Shown here: piece after piece, positions 8,225-15,611 of the stretch
Layout: every line of letters begins with the position of its first letter
Numbering within the stretch: position 1 is the stretch's first letter
NCBI RefSeq assembly: GCF_009363695.1
Contig: NZ_CP045403.1
Location: 3,358,501-3,422,500 of the forward strand
DNA from: Bacillus sp. THAF10
GTDB taxonomy: Bacteria; Bacillota; Bacilli; Bacillales; Bacillaceae_I
DNA: 64,000 nucleotides
Reading direction: 5' to 3'
Notes under the pieces: generated by a model
Database searches by the model: none
What the model saw: only the letters and a program-made list of their open reading frames with translations
Told to the model about the DNA's origin: nothing
Translations under genes and position numbers: made by a program

Positions 8225-8983
8225 TTATAGCTTATCAATCATCTTATGCAAATTCCCAATACTCACTCGCAAACTATCAAGCGGGTTACCCTGACACTCA
8301 TCCTGCTCCACGGCATACCACTCCACGCCATTTTCCTCTCCCCAGCGTAAAATCGGCTCAAATGAAATGGAGCCCGTTCCTACCTCTGCAAAGCTCTCAC
8401 TTTCATCTTTCGCCATATCCTTCAAATGGATAATTGGCATTCTGTTTGAATATGTGTCCAGGTAACTCACAATATCCTTGCCGCCTTTTTTCAGCCAATA
8501 GACATCTAGCTCAGCTAGCAACAAATTATCCTCAGATGGATCTAACAAGTAATCCAAGGCGTTTTGCCCATCAATCTCTGTTTCAAACTCAAAATCATGA
8601 TTATGGTAGCTGATGCGATAGCCATCCCCTTGAAGCTTACTAGCAATCTCATTAAGCTCTTTTTTTAACGCAATATAGCTTTCTGCATTTCTATCTTCCT
8701 CCACCAAGTAAGGTAAAATCAGATCCTTTGTTTCAAAAAGCTCCGCTTGCTCGAGCACAGCCGGTAACTCATTTCTGAATTTGTTTAGATCCACATGCAT
8801 TCCAGCTGTTCGAAGGCCGAGCTCTTGCATTAAAGAAAAAATCTCCTTTGGATCATGGCCAAACATGCCAGAAATTTGCACACCAGCATACCCCATTTCG
8901 CTCAACTCCCTTAATACACCAGGGAAGTCTTCCTCTAACAAATCACGTACTGTATATAGCTGTGCTGCTATTTTATGCTTCAT
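8225..8983 (-). CDS. Sugar phosphate isomerase/epimerase family TIM-barrel protein
   Basis: A 252-aa AP_endonuc_2-type TIM barrel starting MKHKIAAQLYTVRDLLEEDF, a typical opening of this family. Metal-ligand regions include ISYHNHDFEFE, LAELDVYWLKKGG, IIHLKDM and YAVEQDEC. The start is preceded by GGAGG. It is the last gene of the operon ThuA-like, Gfo/Idh/MocA, TIM barrel, TIM barrel. Sequence family alone cannot tell epimerase, isomerase or keto-glycoside-cleaving roles apart. Confidence 0.85.
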   Translation of the reverse strand: MKHKIAAQLYTVRDLLEEDFPGVLRELSEMGYAGVQISGMFGHDPKEIFSLMQELGLRTAGMHVDLNKFRNELPAVLEQAELFETKDLILPYLVEEDRNAESYIALKKELNEIASKLQGDGYRISYHNHDFEFETEIDGQNALDYLLDPSEDNLLLAELDVYWLKKGGKDIVSYLDTYSNRMPIIHLKDMAKDESESFAEVGTGSISFEPILRWGEENGVEWYAVEQDECQGNPLDSLRVSIGNLHKMIDKL

Positions 8984-9007
8984 TCTAAAAATTCCTCCTT
9001 AGTAAAA

Positions 9008-9034
9008 TAACCAAGAGTACGAAACTCTTGGTTA
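9008..9034 (-). other. Intercistronic hairpin
   Basis: TAACCAAGAG (9008-9017) pairs with CTCTTGGTTA (9025-9034) across a 7-nt loop, between two co-directional TIM-barrel genes. It has only a weak T-rich tail on the minus strand, so it may stabilise or partly terminate the transcript. Confidence 0.6.
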
Positions 9035-9045
9035 CTTATTTTTTA

Positions 9046-10014
9046 TTACACCCACCACATATCCGAAGGTTGTTCTTTTATCAATACAGATTGAAGGTTT
9101 GTCACTGCACGTGCAAAGCCTTCTTCAATGGACATGATTGGGTCTTCGTGCTCAATGCTGACCACATAATCATAGCCATATGTGCGCAGGGCACTCATCA
9201 TATCCGACCATTCCTGCACGCTGTGGCCGCAACCAACCGAACGGAAGCTCCAAGCGCGCGTTTGCACTTCGCCGTATGGCTGCATATCCGTTAAGCCGTA
9301 CATGTTCACATTATCTTGGTCAATGTACGTATCTTTTGCATGGAAATGGTGGATCGCGCCAGCTTTTCCTAAAATTTTGATCGCAGCAACCGGATCGATT
9401 CCTTGCCACCATAAATGACTTGGATCAAGGTTTGCACCAATTGCTGGAGACGTTAACTCACGAAGCTTCAGCATTGTGTGTGGCGTATGTACTAAGAAAC
9501 CACCATGAAGCTCCAGACCGATTTTGATGTTACGTTCCTCTGCATACTTCCCAACTTCCTTCCAATAAGGAATTAGCTTGGTTTCCCACTGCCATGTTAG
9601 CACGTCACCGTACTCATTTGGCCAAGGAGCAACTGGCCAGTTTGGTGCCTTCGCTGTTTCGCTGTCACCAGGAACACCGGAGAAGCAGTTTACTACTTCC
9701 ACCCCAGTTAATGCAGCAAGGTCAATGGTTTTTAATAGCGTTTCATGCGATTCTTTTGCAAAAGCTTCATCTGGTGAAATCGGGTTACCGTGGCAGCTGA
9801 ATGCGCTAATTTGAAGACCGCGAGAGTGCACTTCATCCATATAGGCATTGCGTGCGCCTTCATCCTCAAGCAAGGTATCAAGTGGGCAATGCTTATTGCC
9901 AGGATAGCAGCCTGTGCCAATCTCTACTGCATCTAGACCCGCACCTTTTACATAATCCAGCATTTCTGTGAATGTTTTATCGGCAAAAAGAACCGTGAAT
10001 ACTCCTAGTTTCAT
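9046..10014 (-). CDS. Sugar phosphate isomerase/epimerase family TIM-barrel protein
   Basis: A 322-aa TIM barrel starting MKLGVFTVLFADKTFTEML. Ligand motifs are GLELHGGF, LDPSHLWWQG, HHFHAKDTY and VSIEHEDP, matching the paralogue at 1041-1919 and giving a full set of expected Glu, Asp and His ligands. GGAGGG precedes the start. It is co-transcribed with a Gfo/Idh/MocA oxidoreductase 15 bp upstream and a ThuA-like gene. Within AP_endonuc_2 proteins some members act on 3-keto-sugars made by Gfo/Idh enzymes, which this pairing would allow; that is inference. Confidence 0.88.
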   Translation of the reverse strand: MKLGVFTVLFADKTFTEMLDYVKGAGLDAVEIGTGCYPGNKHCPLDTLLEDEGARNAYMDEVHSRGLQISAFSCHGNPISPDEAFAKESHETLLKTIDLAALTGVEVVNCFSGVPGDSETAKAPNWPVAPWPNEYGDVLTWQWETKLIPYWKEVGKYAEERNIKIGLELHGGFLVHTPHTMLKLRELTSPAIGANLDPSHLWWQGIDPVAAIKILGKAGAIHHFHAKDTYIDQDNVNMYGLTDMQPYGEVQTRAWSFRSVGCGHSVQEWSDMMSALRTYGYDYVVSIEHEDPIMSIEEGFARAVTNLQSVLIKEQPSDMWWV

Positions 10015-10029
10015 TCTAAGTCACCCTCC

Positions 10030-11070
10030 TTAGTTTAAGTCGCTTTGGATGTTGACAATGCGCTTGGTTTCGTTGGATTCTAATGCTCCTAAAATAACCA
10101 TCAAGGAGTTTTTCCCTTCGTTTCCGTCCACAAGTACTTCTTTATTTTCAAGAATGCTTGCAACAAAATGGTCAATTACTTGAGAACCAGTTTGGCCTCC
10201 AGCATCATTGCTTTGGATTTTTCCGAGCTCATAGCGAACCACTTCGCCAGTTGCATATTGAACAACCAGAGAGTGAGTTGGATCGTCCTCTAAACGAAGG
10301 ACTGCTTTTTCTGCATAGATAATGGTAGAGTTATCTTCACGCTTGTAGGACCAACTTGCCGCAAGTGTTCCAACAATGCCGCTTTCTGTGCGAAGGGCAC
10401 AAACCGCTGTATCATCCACATCTGTGTTTTCTTTGGCAGATGTTTCGATGAATGCCCCCACTTCCACAATTTCTTCGCCTAGAAGATAACGCATGAGGTC
10501 AGACTTATGAACCCCAAGATCTCCCATTGCACCAATGAACGCCTCTTCTTTGCGGAAGAACCAGCTGTCTTTTCCATCCACACTCCAGCCTTCTGGTCCT
10601 GGGTGACCGAATGCAGTACGGAAGCTGTATACTTTTCCAACTTCGCCACTTTCAATCAGACTTTTTGCTTTTTGATGAGAAGGCACAAAACGTTGGTTGT
10701 GGGCTATCATTAGCTTTTTGCCAGATGCTTTTGCAGCAGCAATCATTTCGTCCGCTTCTTCTTTAGATGTTGCCATTGGCTTTTCACAAAGCACATGGGC
10801 ACCAGCCTTAGAAGCATATATAGAAACAGGTGCATGCAGGTAGTTTGGTGTACAAACACTTACAATATCAAGGTTTTCACTATCAATCATTTCTTGATAG
10901 CTCTCATACGCTTTTCCACCATATGTTTCTACCGCTTTTTCCGCGCTTTCTAAAACAACATCACATAGAGCGACAAGCTCCACATTTTGGTTTGCATGGT
11001 ACTCAGGTAAATGGCGGTGTTTTGCAATGCTTCCGCAGCCTACTACGCCTACTCGTAATTTTGTCATCAT
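10030..11070 (-). CDS. Gfo/Idh/MocA family NAD(P)-dependent oxidoreductase
   Basis: A 346-aa protein with an N-terminal Rossmann motif (GVVGCGSIAKHRHLP) and the catalytic lysine motif CEKPMATS. A later segment GDLGVHKSDLMRYLL supplies the usual Asp-His pair of the substrate domain. GGAGG lies just upstream of the tandem ATG ATG start. It lies 12 bp downstream of the ThuA-like gene, an arrangement like the ThuA/ThuB pair that handles 3-keto-trehalose in rhizobia (known for those proteins). The substrate here is not known. Confidence 0.9.
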   Translation of the reverse strand: MMTKLRVGVVGCGSIAKHRHLPEYHANQNVELVALCDVVLESAEKAVETYGGKAYESYQEMIDSENLDIVSVCTPNYLHAPVSIYASKAGAHVLCEKPMATSKEEADEMIAAAKASGKKLMIAHNQRFVPSHQKAKSLIESGEVGKVYSFRTAFGHPGPEGWSVDGKDSWFFRKEEAFIGAMGDLGVHKSDLMRYLLGEEIVEVGAFIETSAKENTDVDDTAVCALRTESGIVGTLAASWSYKREDNSTIIYAEKAVLRLEDDPTHSLVVQYATGEVVRYELGKIQSNDAGGQTGSQVIDHFVASILENKEVLVDGNEGKNSLMVILGALESNETKRIVNIQSDLN

Positions 11071-11082
11071 GATTTCCTCCCC

Positions 11083-11805
11083 TTATTTACTTTTGATTTC
11101 TTCAAGTGGTTTTGCATTTCCGTAAACAACATCGCCTGTTATCGTTGGCTTTGCCCACTTAACAGCATTAGTAATGACCTTTTGTACCTTTTCGTGATAA
11201 TACGTTGGGTACGTTTCGTGTCCAGGACGGAAGTAAAATACCTTTCCTTTTCCGCGTTTATATGTACACCCACTGCGGAACACCTCGCCGCCCTCAAACC
11301 AACTAACAAAAATGAGCTCATCAGGATCTGGAATGTCAAAATGCTCGCCATACATTTCCTCGCGCTCGATGTCGATATATTCACCAATGCCCTCTGCAAT
11401 GGGATGACCAGGAGAAACAACCCAAATCCGCTCCTTCTCGTCTGCCTCTCTCCATTTCAAATCACAAGTAGTTCCCATTAATGTTTTGAAAATTTTTGAG
11501 AAGTGACCAGAGTGAAGAACGATTAGCCCCATGCCATCTAGTACTCTATTTTTTACACGTGTCACGATTTCATCTTCCACATCGTCATGTGCCATATGTC
11601 CCCACCATAACAGAACATCGGTGTTGTTTAACACTTCTTCAGTTAGCCCATGCTCTGGCTCATCTAAAGTTGCTGTTTTCACCTCATATTCTTCCTCTTT
11701 CAGGAAGCTAGCAATGGCGCCATGGATGCCCTCTGGATAAACCTCTCTCACTTTTTCATTAGTCTGTTCATGACGGTTTTCATTCCAAACGGTGACTCTA
11801 ATCAT
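11083..11805 (-). CDS. ThuA-like domain protein
   Basis: A 240-aa protein of the ThuA (trehalose utilisation) family with a glutamine-amidotransferase-like fold: [29 protein letters not shown], and the C-terminal [17 protein letters not shown]. The start [14 protein letters not shown] at 11805 has AGGAG 8 nt upstream and matches the usual family start; an upstream in-frame start lacks a ribosome site. First gene of the operon 11805 to 8225. In rhizobia ThuA works with the Gfo/Idh/MocA enzyme ThuB on trehalose and related disaccharides. Here the sugar is unknown. Confidence 0.85.
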   Translation of the reverse strand: MIRVTVWNENRHEQTNEKVREVYPEGIHGAIASFLKEEEYEVKTATLDEPEHGLTEEVLNNTDVLLWWGHMAHDDVEDEIVTRVKNRVLDGMGLIVLHSGHFSKIFKTLMGTTCDLKWREADEKERIWVVSPGHPIAEGIGEYIDIEREEMYGEHFDIPDPDELIFVSWFEGGEVFRSGCTYKRGKGKVFYFRPGHETYPTYYHEKVQKVITNAVKWAKPTITGDVVYGNAKPLEEIKSK

Positions 11806-11884
11806 TTCACATGCTCCTTTCAATCTGCTCATCTATTTTTCTAGTAAAATTTCTAACTCTCGTAAACTAACATGATTGTATTTA

Positions 11885-11965
11885 TGGGAACGTTTCCATA
11901 TTGATGAACATGAAACCCATTCCACACCAACACTTTCATTATAAGTGGATAATAAAGCGTTTTCA
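11885..11965. promoter_or_regulatory. LacI-type palindrome and cre-like site upstream of the ThuA-like operon
   Basis: TGGGAACGTTTCCA at 11885-11898 is a near-perfect palindrome of the LacI/GalR type. ATAAAGCGTTTTCA at 11952-11965 resembles a catabolite-response element except for its first two bases. Both lie 80-160 bp upstream of the start codon at 11805, where promoter control is expected. Confidence 0.55.
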
Positions 11966-12009
11966 ATGTTAAAGTCCGAAATAAATAGTAAAATTCCGAC
12001 TTGTTATCA

Positions 12010-12871
12010 GAAGTGCGGAGGGCGCTTGCTCAGAGGCGTACAAATTGGACTGAACCGTATGAGATAAAGAAGACACGAAGAGCGAAAGCGATTCGATGTC
12101 GCCTTATCGTAAGGAGGTGAGGGAAATTTGCTAGCCTCTAGCGCCCGGAGCCAGACAACTCGAAGTGCGCAGGCGGCTCGTTCAGCCCCGACAAGCATAA
12201 GACAGTTTTCGGAAGAGGTCGCTTTTTGACCTCTGTAGAAAAATGGCTTATGACCTCGAGGGGCTAGCCGCCGGAGCCGGACAACTTGAAGTGCGCAGGG
12301 CGCTTGCTCAGAGGCGTACAAATTGGACTGAACCGTATGAGATAAAGAAGACACGAAGAGCGAAAGCGATTCGATGTCGCCTTATCGTAAGGAGGTGAGG
12401 GAAATTTGCTAGCCTCTAGCGCCCGGAGCCAGACAACTCGAAGTGCGGAGGCGGCTTGTTCAGCCCCGACAAGCATAAGACAGTTTTCGGAAGAGGTCGC
12501 ATTTTGACCTCTGTAGAAAAATGGCTTATGACCTCGAGGGGCTAGCCGCCGGAGCCGGACAACTTGAAGTGCGGAGGGCGCTTGCTCAGAGGCGTACAAA
12601 TTGGACTGAACCGTATGAGATAAAGAAGACACGAAGAGCGAATGCGATTCGATGTCGCCTTATCGTAAGGAGGTGAGGGAAATTTGCTAGCCTCTAGGGC
12701 CCGGAGCCGGACAACTCGAAGTGCGGAGGCGGCTCGTTCAGCCCCGACAAGCATAAGACAGTTTTCGGAAGAGGTCGCTTTTTGACCTCTGTAGAAAAAT
12801 GCTTATGACCTCGAGGGGCTAGCCGCCGGAGCCAGACATCACGAAGTGCGGAGGGCGCTTGCTCAGAGGCT
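12010..12871. repeat. Tandem array of 278-bp structured repeat units (three full copies plus a truncated fourth)
   Basis: Units start at 12010, 12288 and 12566, with a fragment at 12843-12871. Each unit has two halves, A (152 bp; from 12010, 12288, 12566) and B (126 bp; from 12162, 12440, 12718). Both halves begin GAAGTGCG and end with CCGGAGCC and ACAACT. In half A GGGCGCT pairs with AGCGCCC and AGAGGC with GCCTCT. In half B GGCGGCT pairs with AGCCGCC and AGCCCC with GGGGCT. Inner hairpins include GCGAAAGC, CCTTATCGTAAGG and GAGGTC/GACCTC. Open frames here repeat with the units and have no coding features of their own. A degenerate fragment recurs near 13190-13225. Confidence 0.9.
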
Positions 12872-12918
12872 GGTGGAATAACGGGGAGCAGCGGGAAATA
12901 GAAAATGCTTCGAAATGC

Positions 12919-13077
12919 GAAATGTCACAATAACTCTAAAAAAAGTCACAATAACCTCTCGAAATGTCACAATAACTCCAAAAAAAGTCACAATAACCTC
13001 TCGAAATGTCACAATAACTCCAAAAAGAGTCACAATAACCTCTCGAAGTATCACATTAACTCCAAAAAACGTCTTAA
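12919..13077. repeat. 42-bp tandem repeat, about 3.8 units
   Basis: Units begin at 12919, 12961, 13003 and 13045 (the last degenerate). Each has two similar 21-bp halves, GAAATGTCACAATAACTCC and AAAAAAGTCACAATAACCTC. There are no spacers, so it is not a CRISPR array. It lies directly after the 278-bp array. Apart from a degenerate fragment of that array near 13190-13225, I see nothing else between 13078 and 13275. Confidence 0.9.
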
Positions 13078-13275
13078 TCCCCACCTCCCGCACCCCGACT
13101 CACCCCATAAAATTCAAATCCCATCACAAAAAAACCTTCACACTAAGTGCAAAGGCCAAAATCTTCCGTTATATCTTCAATAATGCTAGAGCGCATAAAT
13201 TGGACTAAACTTGAAGTGCGGAGCCTGATAAACAATATATGCCCCGCCATAATTGGAACAGGCACATACTTTCGT

Positions 13276-14262
13276 TCACCTCACCGACTTGCGCTCCACA
13301 ATCTCCGTGGAAAGTTTGTAGGTGTTATCGACGGTGTCTTCTTTTGATAATGCTTGGAAGATAACGTGTACGGCTAAGGCACCTACTTCATATTTCGGTT
13401 GGCGAATGGTGGTAAGTGGTGGATCGATATATTCTGAGAGTTGAATGTCATCAAATCCCATAATGGATACGTCACCTGGAACGCTAATTTTGTTTTCTTT
13501 AAATGCTTGGATGCCGCCAATCGCCATTTCGTCATTCGCATAAAATATAGCTTTTGGTAGCTGACGCTGGGCTATTAGCATTTTTGTGGCGCGGTAGCCG
13601 CTTTCTCGGGTAAAGTCTCCAAACACTTTCCACTTATTTTCATATTTAATGCCATGCTCTGTTAAGGCATGTAAATACCCATCAAAGCGCATTTGGTTGT
13701 CATGTGAGTTTAGCGGCCCGCTAACAAAGCCAATTTCCTTATGTCCGCTTTTAATGAGGTATTCGGTTGCTTGAAAGCCGCCATGGTAATTATCAACTTC
13801 TACCTCGTACACATATTTATGGTCCATTTTCCGGTCTAATACGACAATTGGAAAGCCTTCACGAGCTGATTCTAGAATAATATCATTGGTAATGTTATGG
13901 GCGAGGATAATTGCTCCGTCTACCCTTTTCTCTTTTAAAAACTTAGCTGCAGTGGATTGTGCGCCACCAACTGAGCTGCATGCGATCAGGTCGTACCCAT
14001 TTGTCATGGAAACTTCCTGCACTCCTTTGATGAGCTCCGAATAGAAAGGACCGGAAAGATCACGCAGTATGAGTGCGATCGTATTGGTTTTCGTTCTTTT
14101 TAAGTCAGACGCAAAGCCGTTTTTGAAATAGTTTAATTCTCTTGCGGCGTCCTGAACTTTTTTTATCGTGGCAGGACTAACCTTGTTGACGTTGTTAAGT
14201 GCATAGGAAGCGGTGGAAACGGCCACCCCTGCTAGCTTTGCCACATCTTTTATTGTTGCCAT
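13276..14262 (-). CDS. LacI/GalR-family transcriptional regulator
   Basis: A 328-aa repressor with the N-terminal LacI helix-turn-helix (TIKDVAKLAGVAVSTASYAL, residues 3-22) and hinge (NNVNKVSPATIKKVQDAARE). The periplasmic-binding-like effector domain includes ALILRDLSGPFYSELIKGV and the C-terminal SIMGFDDIQLSEYIDPPLTT. The likely operator is GAAACGTTTC, found just upstream of this gene (14313-14322) and at five other promoters in the window or as close variants. It is the last gene of the 1,2-beta-oligoglucan region and probably senses an imported or phosphorolysed glucan. Effector and targets are inferred. Confidence 0.92.
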   Translation of the reverse strand: MATIKDVAKLAGVAVSTASYALNNVNKVSPATIKKVQDAARELNYFKNGFASDLKRTKTNTIALILRDLSGPFYSELIKGVQEVSMTNGYDLIACSSVGGAQSTAAKFLKEKRVDGAIILAHNITNDIILESAREGFPIVVLDRKMDHKYVYEVEVDNYHGGFQATEYLIKSGHKEIGFVSGPLNSHDNQMRFDGYLHALTEHGIKYENKWKVFGDFTRESGYRATKMLIAQRQLPKAIFYANDEMAIGGIQAFKENKISVPGDVSIMGFDDIQLSEYIDPPLTTIRQPKYEVGALAVHVIFQALSKEDTVDNTYKLSTEIVERKSVR

Positions 14263-14312
14263 TTTGTTTTACCCCCTATGGGAATGGATCGGTGATGATG
14301 CCGCTCCCTTTC

Positions 14313-14357
14313 GAAACGTTTCAATCTCCTTATTCTAGCATAATGTAAACACTTTCA
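14313..14357. promoter_or_regulatory. LacI-type operator and cre-like site upstream of the LacI gene
   Basis: GAAACGTTTC at 14313-14322 is a perfect palindrome. TGTAAACACTTTCA at 14344-14357 matches the catabolite-response consensus except for A in place of the central G. Position before the regulator suggests autoregulation. Confidence 0.65.
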
Positions 14358-14377
14358 TAAATCAATAGTTTACCCTT

Positions 14378-15493
14378 TTAGCTTAGAAATAGGTGCTGAT
14401 TTTCTTGGGATAATCCATTAGGTAATGCAGCGGGACGGTCACATTTATGGGATATGTGTACGTGCTTTCCTTCTATAGAAGACTCGTGAATGCCATGCAT
14501 CACCTCAAGCACTTGAAGGGCGAGTTGACCATTTGCTCGGTGCGGCCTGTTTGCTCGGATTGCATGTGCCATGTCTGCCGCTCCAATTCCACGACTGTTT
14601 TCAGAATATCCATGGCTAAGAGGAACAGATTTAAATTCATGCTCGCCTACAGCCCTTACTCGGACGACACCTCCGAAATTATTGGGATCAGGAACACTTA
14701 AGGTTCCTTTTGTACCGTGGATTTCCATGCAAGGAAGCTCTGTTCCACCCTTTACGTCAAAGCTAGTAATGATGGTCCCAACTGCACCGTTCTCAAAGTC
14801 GAGTATGCCTGCAACATGGGTTGGTGTTTCCACAGAAATTTTCCGACCATAGTCTTCTTCTCTAGTTACCGTTCGCTCGGGGTATCCAGATTGTGCGGAG
14901 CCCGTTACTCTTGAGATGGGTCCTAAAAGATGAATAAAGGCCGTCAAATAATATGGTCCCATATCAAACATTGGACCTCCGCCTTTTTGGTAATAAAAAT
15001 CAGGTGCGGGATGCCAGCCTTCTGGACCGCTGTTCAGCATAAATCCTGTTGCAGCAAGTGGGCGTCCAATTGCTCCTTCATCGATTAATTTTCTACATGT
15101 TTGCAGGGCGCCTCCAAGAAAGGTATCTGGTGCAAAGCCAATTCGCAGATCTTTTTGCTTGGCAAGCTCTACTATTTTTCTTCCTTCCTCTACTTCAAGT
15201 GTTAAAGGTTTTTCTACGAAAACGTGTTTTCCAGCGTTTAGTGCTGCTAGAGTCACCTCATAATGCGCTTTAGGGATGGTAAGATTGATGATCATTTCTA
15301 TCTCAGGATCTGCTAACATTTCTTCTACAGAGTATACTTTTTCAATGTGGTAATCGTTCGCTTTGGCTTTTGCACGTTCAATGTCAAGGTCCGCTACAGC
15401 GACAATTTGTAAAATATCAAATTTAGCTGGTGCCTCGAGGTAAATTCCACTAATGGTGCCTGTTCCAATGATGCCTACTTTCATTTTTTGCAT
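14378..15493 (-). CDS. Gfo/Idh/MocA family NAD(P)-dependent oxidoreductase
   Basis: A 371-aa protein with the Rossmann motif VGIIGTGTISGIYLEAP and catalytic lysine motif VEKPLTLEVEEG. The substrate domain includes MFDMGPYYLTAFIHLLG. The start at 15493 (MQKMKVGIIG) was chosen because AGGAG lies 10 nt upstream; a longer reading would translate the terminator hairpin at 15515-15547. It lies between the GH94 gene and the LacI gene. Unlike the two paralogues at 4120 and 10030 it has no TIM-barrel partner beside it. Confidence 0.88.
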   Translation of the reverse strand: MQKMKVGIIGTGTISGIYLEAPAKFDILQIVAVADLDIERAKAKANDYHIEKVYSVEEMLADPEIEMIINLTIPKAHYEVTLAALNAGKHVFVEKPLTLEVEEGRKIVELAKQKDLRIGFAPDTFLGGALQTCRKLIDEGAIGRPLAATGFMLNSGPEGWHPAPDFYYQKGGGPMFDMGPYYLTAFIHLLGPISRVTGSAQSGYPERTVTREEDYGRKISVETPTHVAGILDFENGAVGTIITSFDVKGGTELPCMEIHGTKGTLSVPDPNNFGGVVRVRAVGEHEFKSVPLSHGYSENSRGIGAADMAHAIRANRPHRANGQLALQVLEVMHGIHESSIEGKHVHISHKCDRPAALPNGLSQENQHLFLS

Positions 15494-15514
15494 CGTTTTC
15501 TCGCTCCTCATAAA

Positions 15515-15547
15515 GAAATACGGCGCAGGAGGGCTACGCCGTATTTC
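15515..15547 (-). terminator. Terminator-like hairpin between GH94 and Gfo/Idh/MocA genes
   Basis: GAAATACGGCG (15515-15525) pairs with CGCCGTATTTC (15537-15547), an 11-bp perfect stem followed on the minus strand by TTTATG. It lies 65 bp after the GH94 stop and probably limits read-through. Confidence 0.7.
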
Positions 15548-15611
15548 CATTTTATTTTTTTAGATAAGGCTATTTTCGCATACTTTGTTGCTCTGCATAT
15601 ATCTTAATGCC

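Noticed and set aside
12007-12754. Three minus-strand open frames of 70-122 codons inside the 278-bp array
   Set aside because: They repeat with the array unit, have no ribosome sites, and the DNA is better explained as structured repeat.
12919-13077. Possible CRISPR array
   Set aside because: Units are contiguous with no unique spacers and no cas genes are near.
12863-13208. Open frames of 76-97 codons on both strands with repetitive protein
   Set aside because: Products are translations of the 42-bp tandem repeat in several frames at once; a 42-bp period keeps all frames open.
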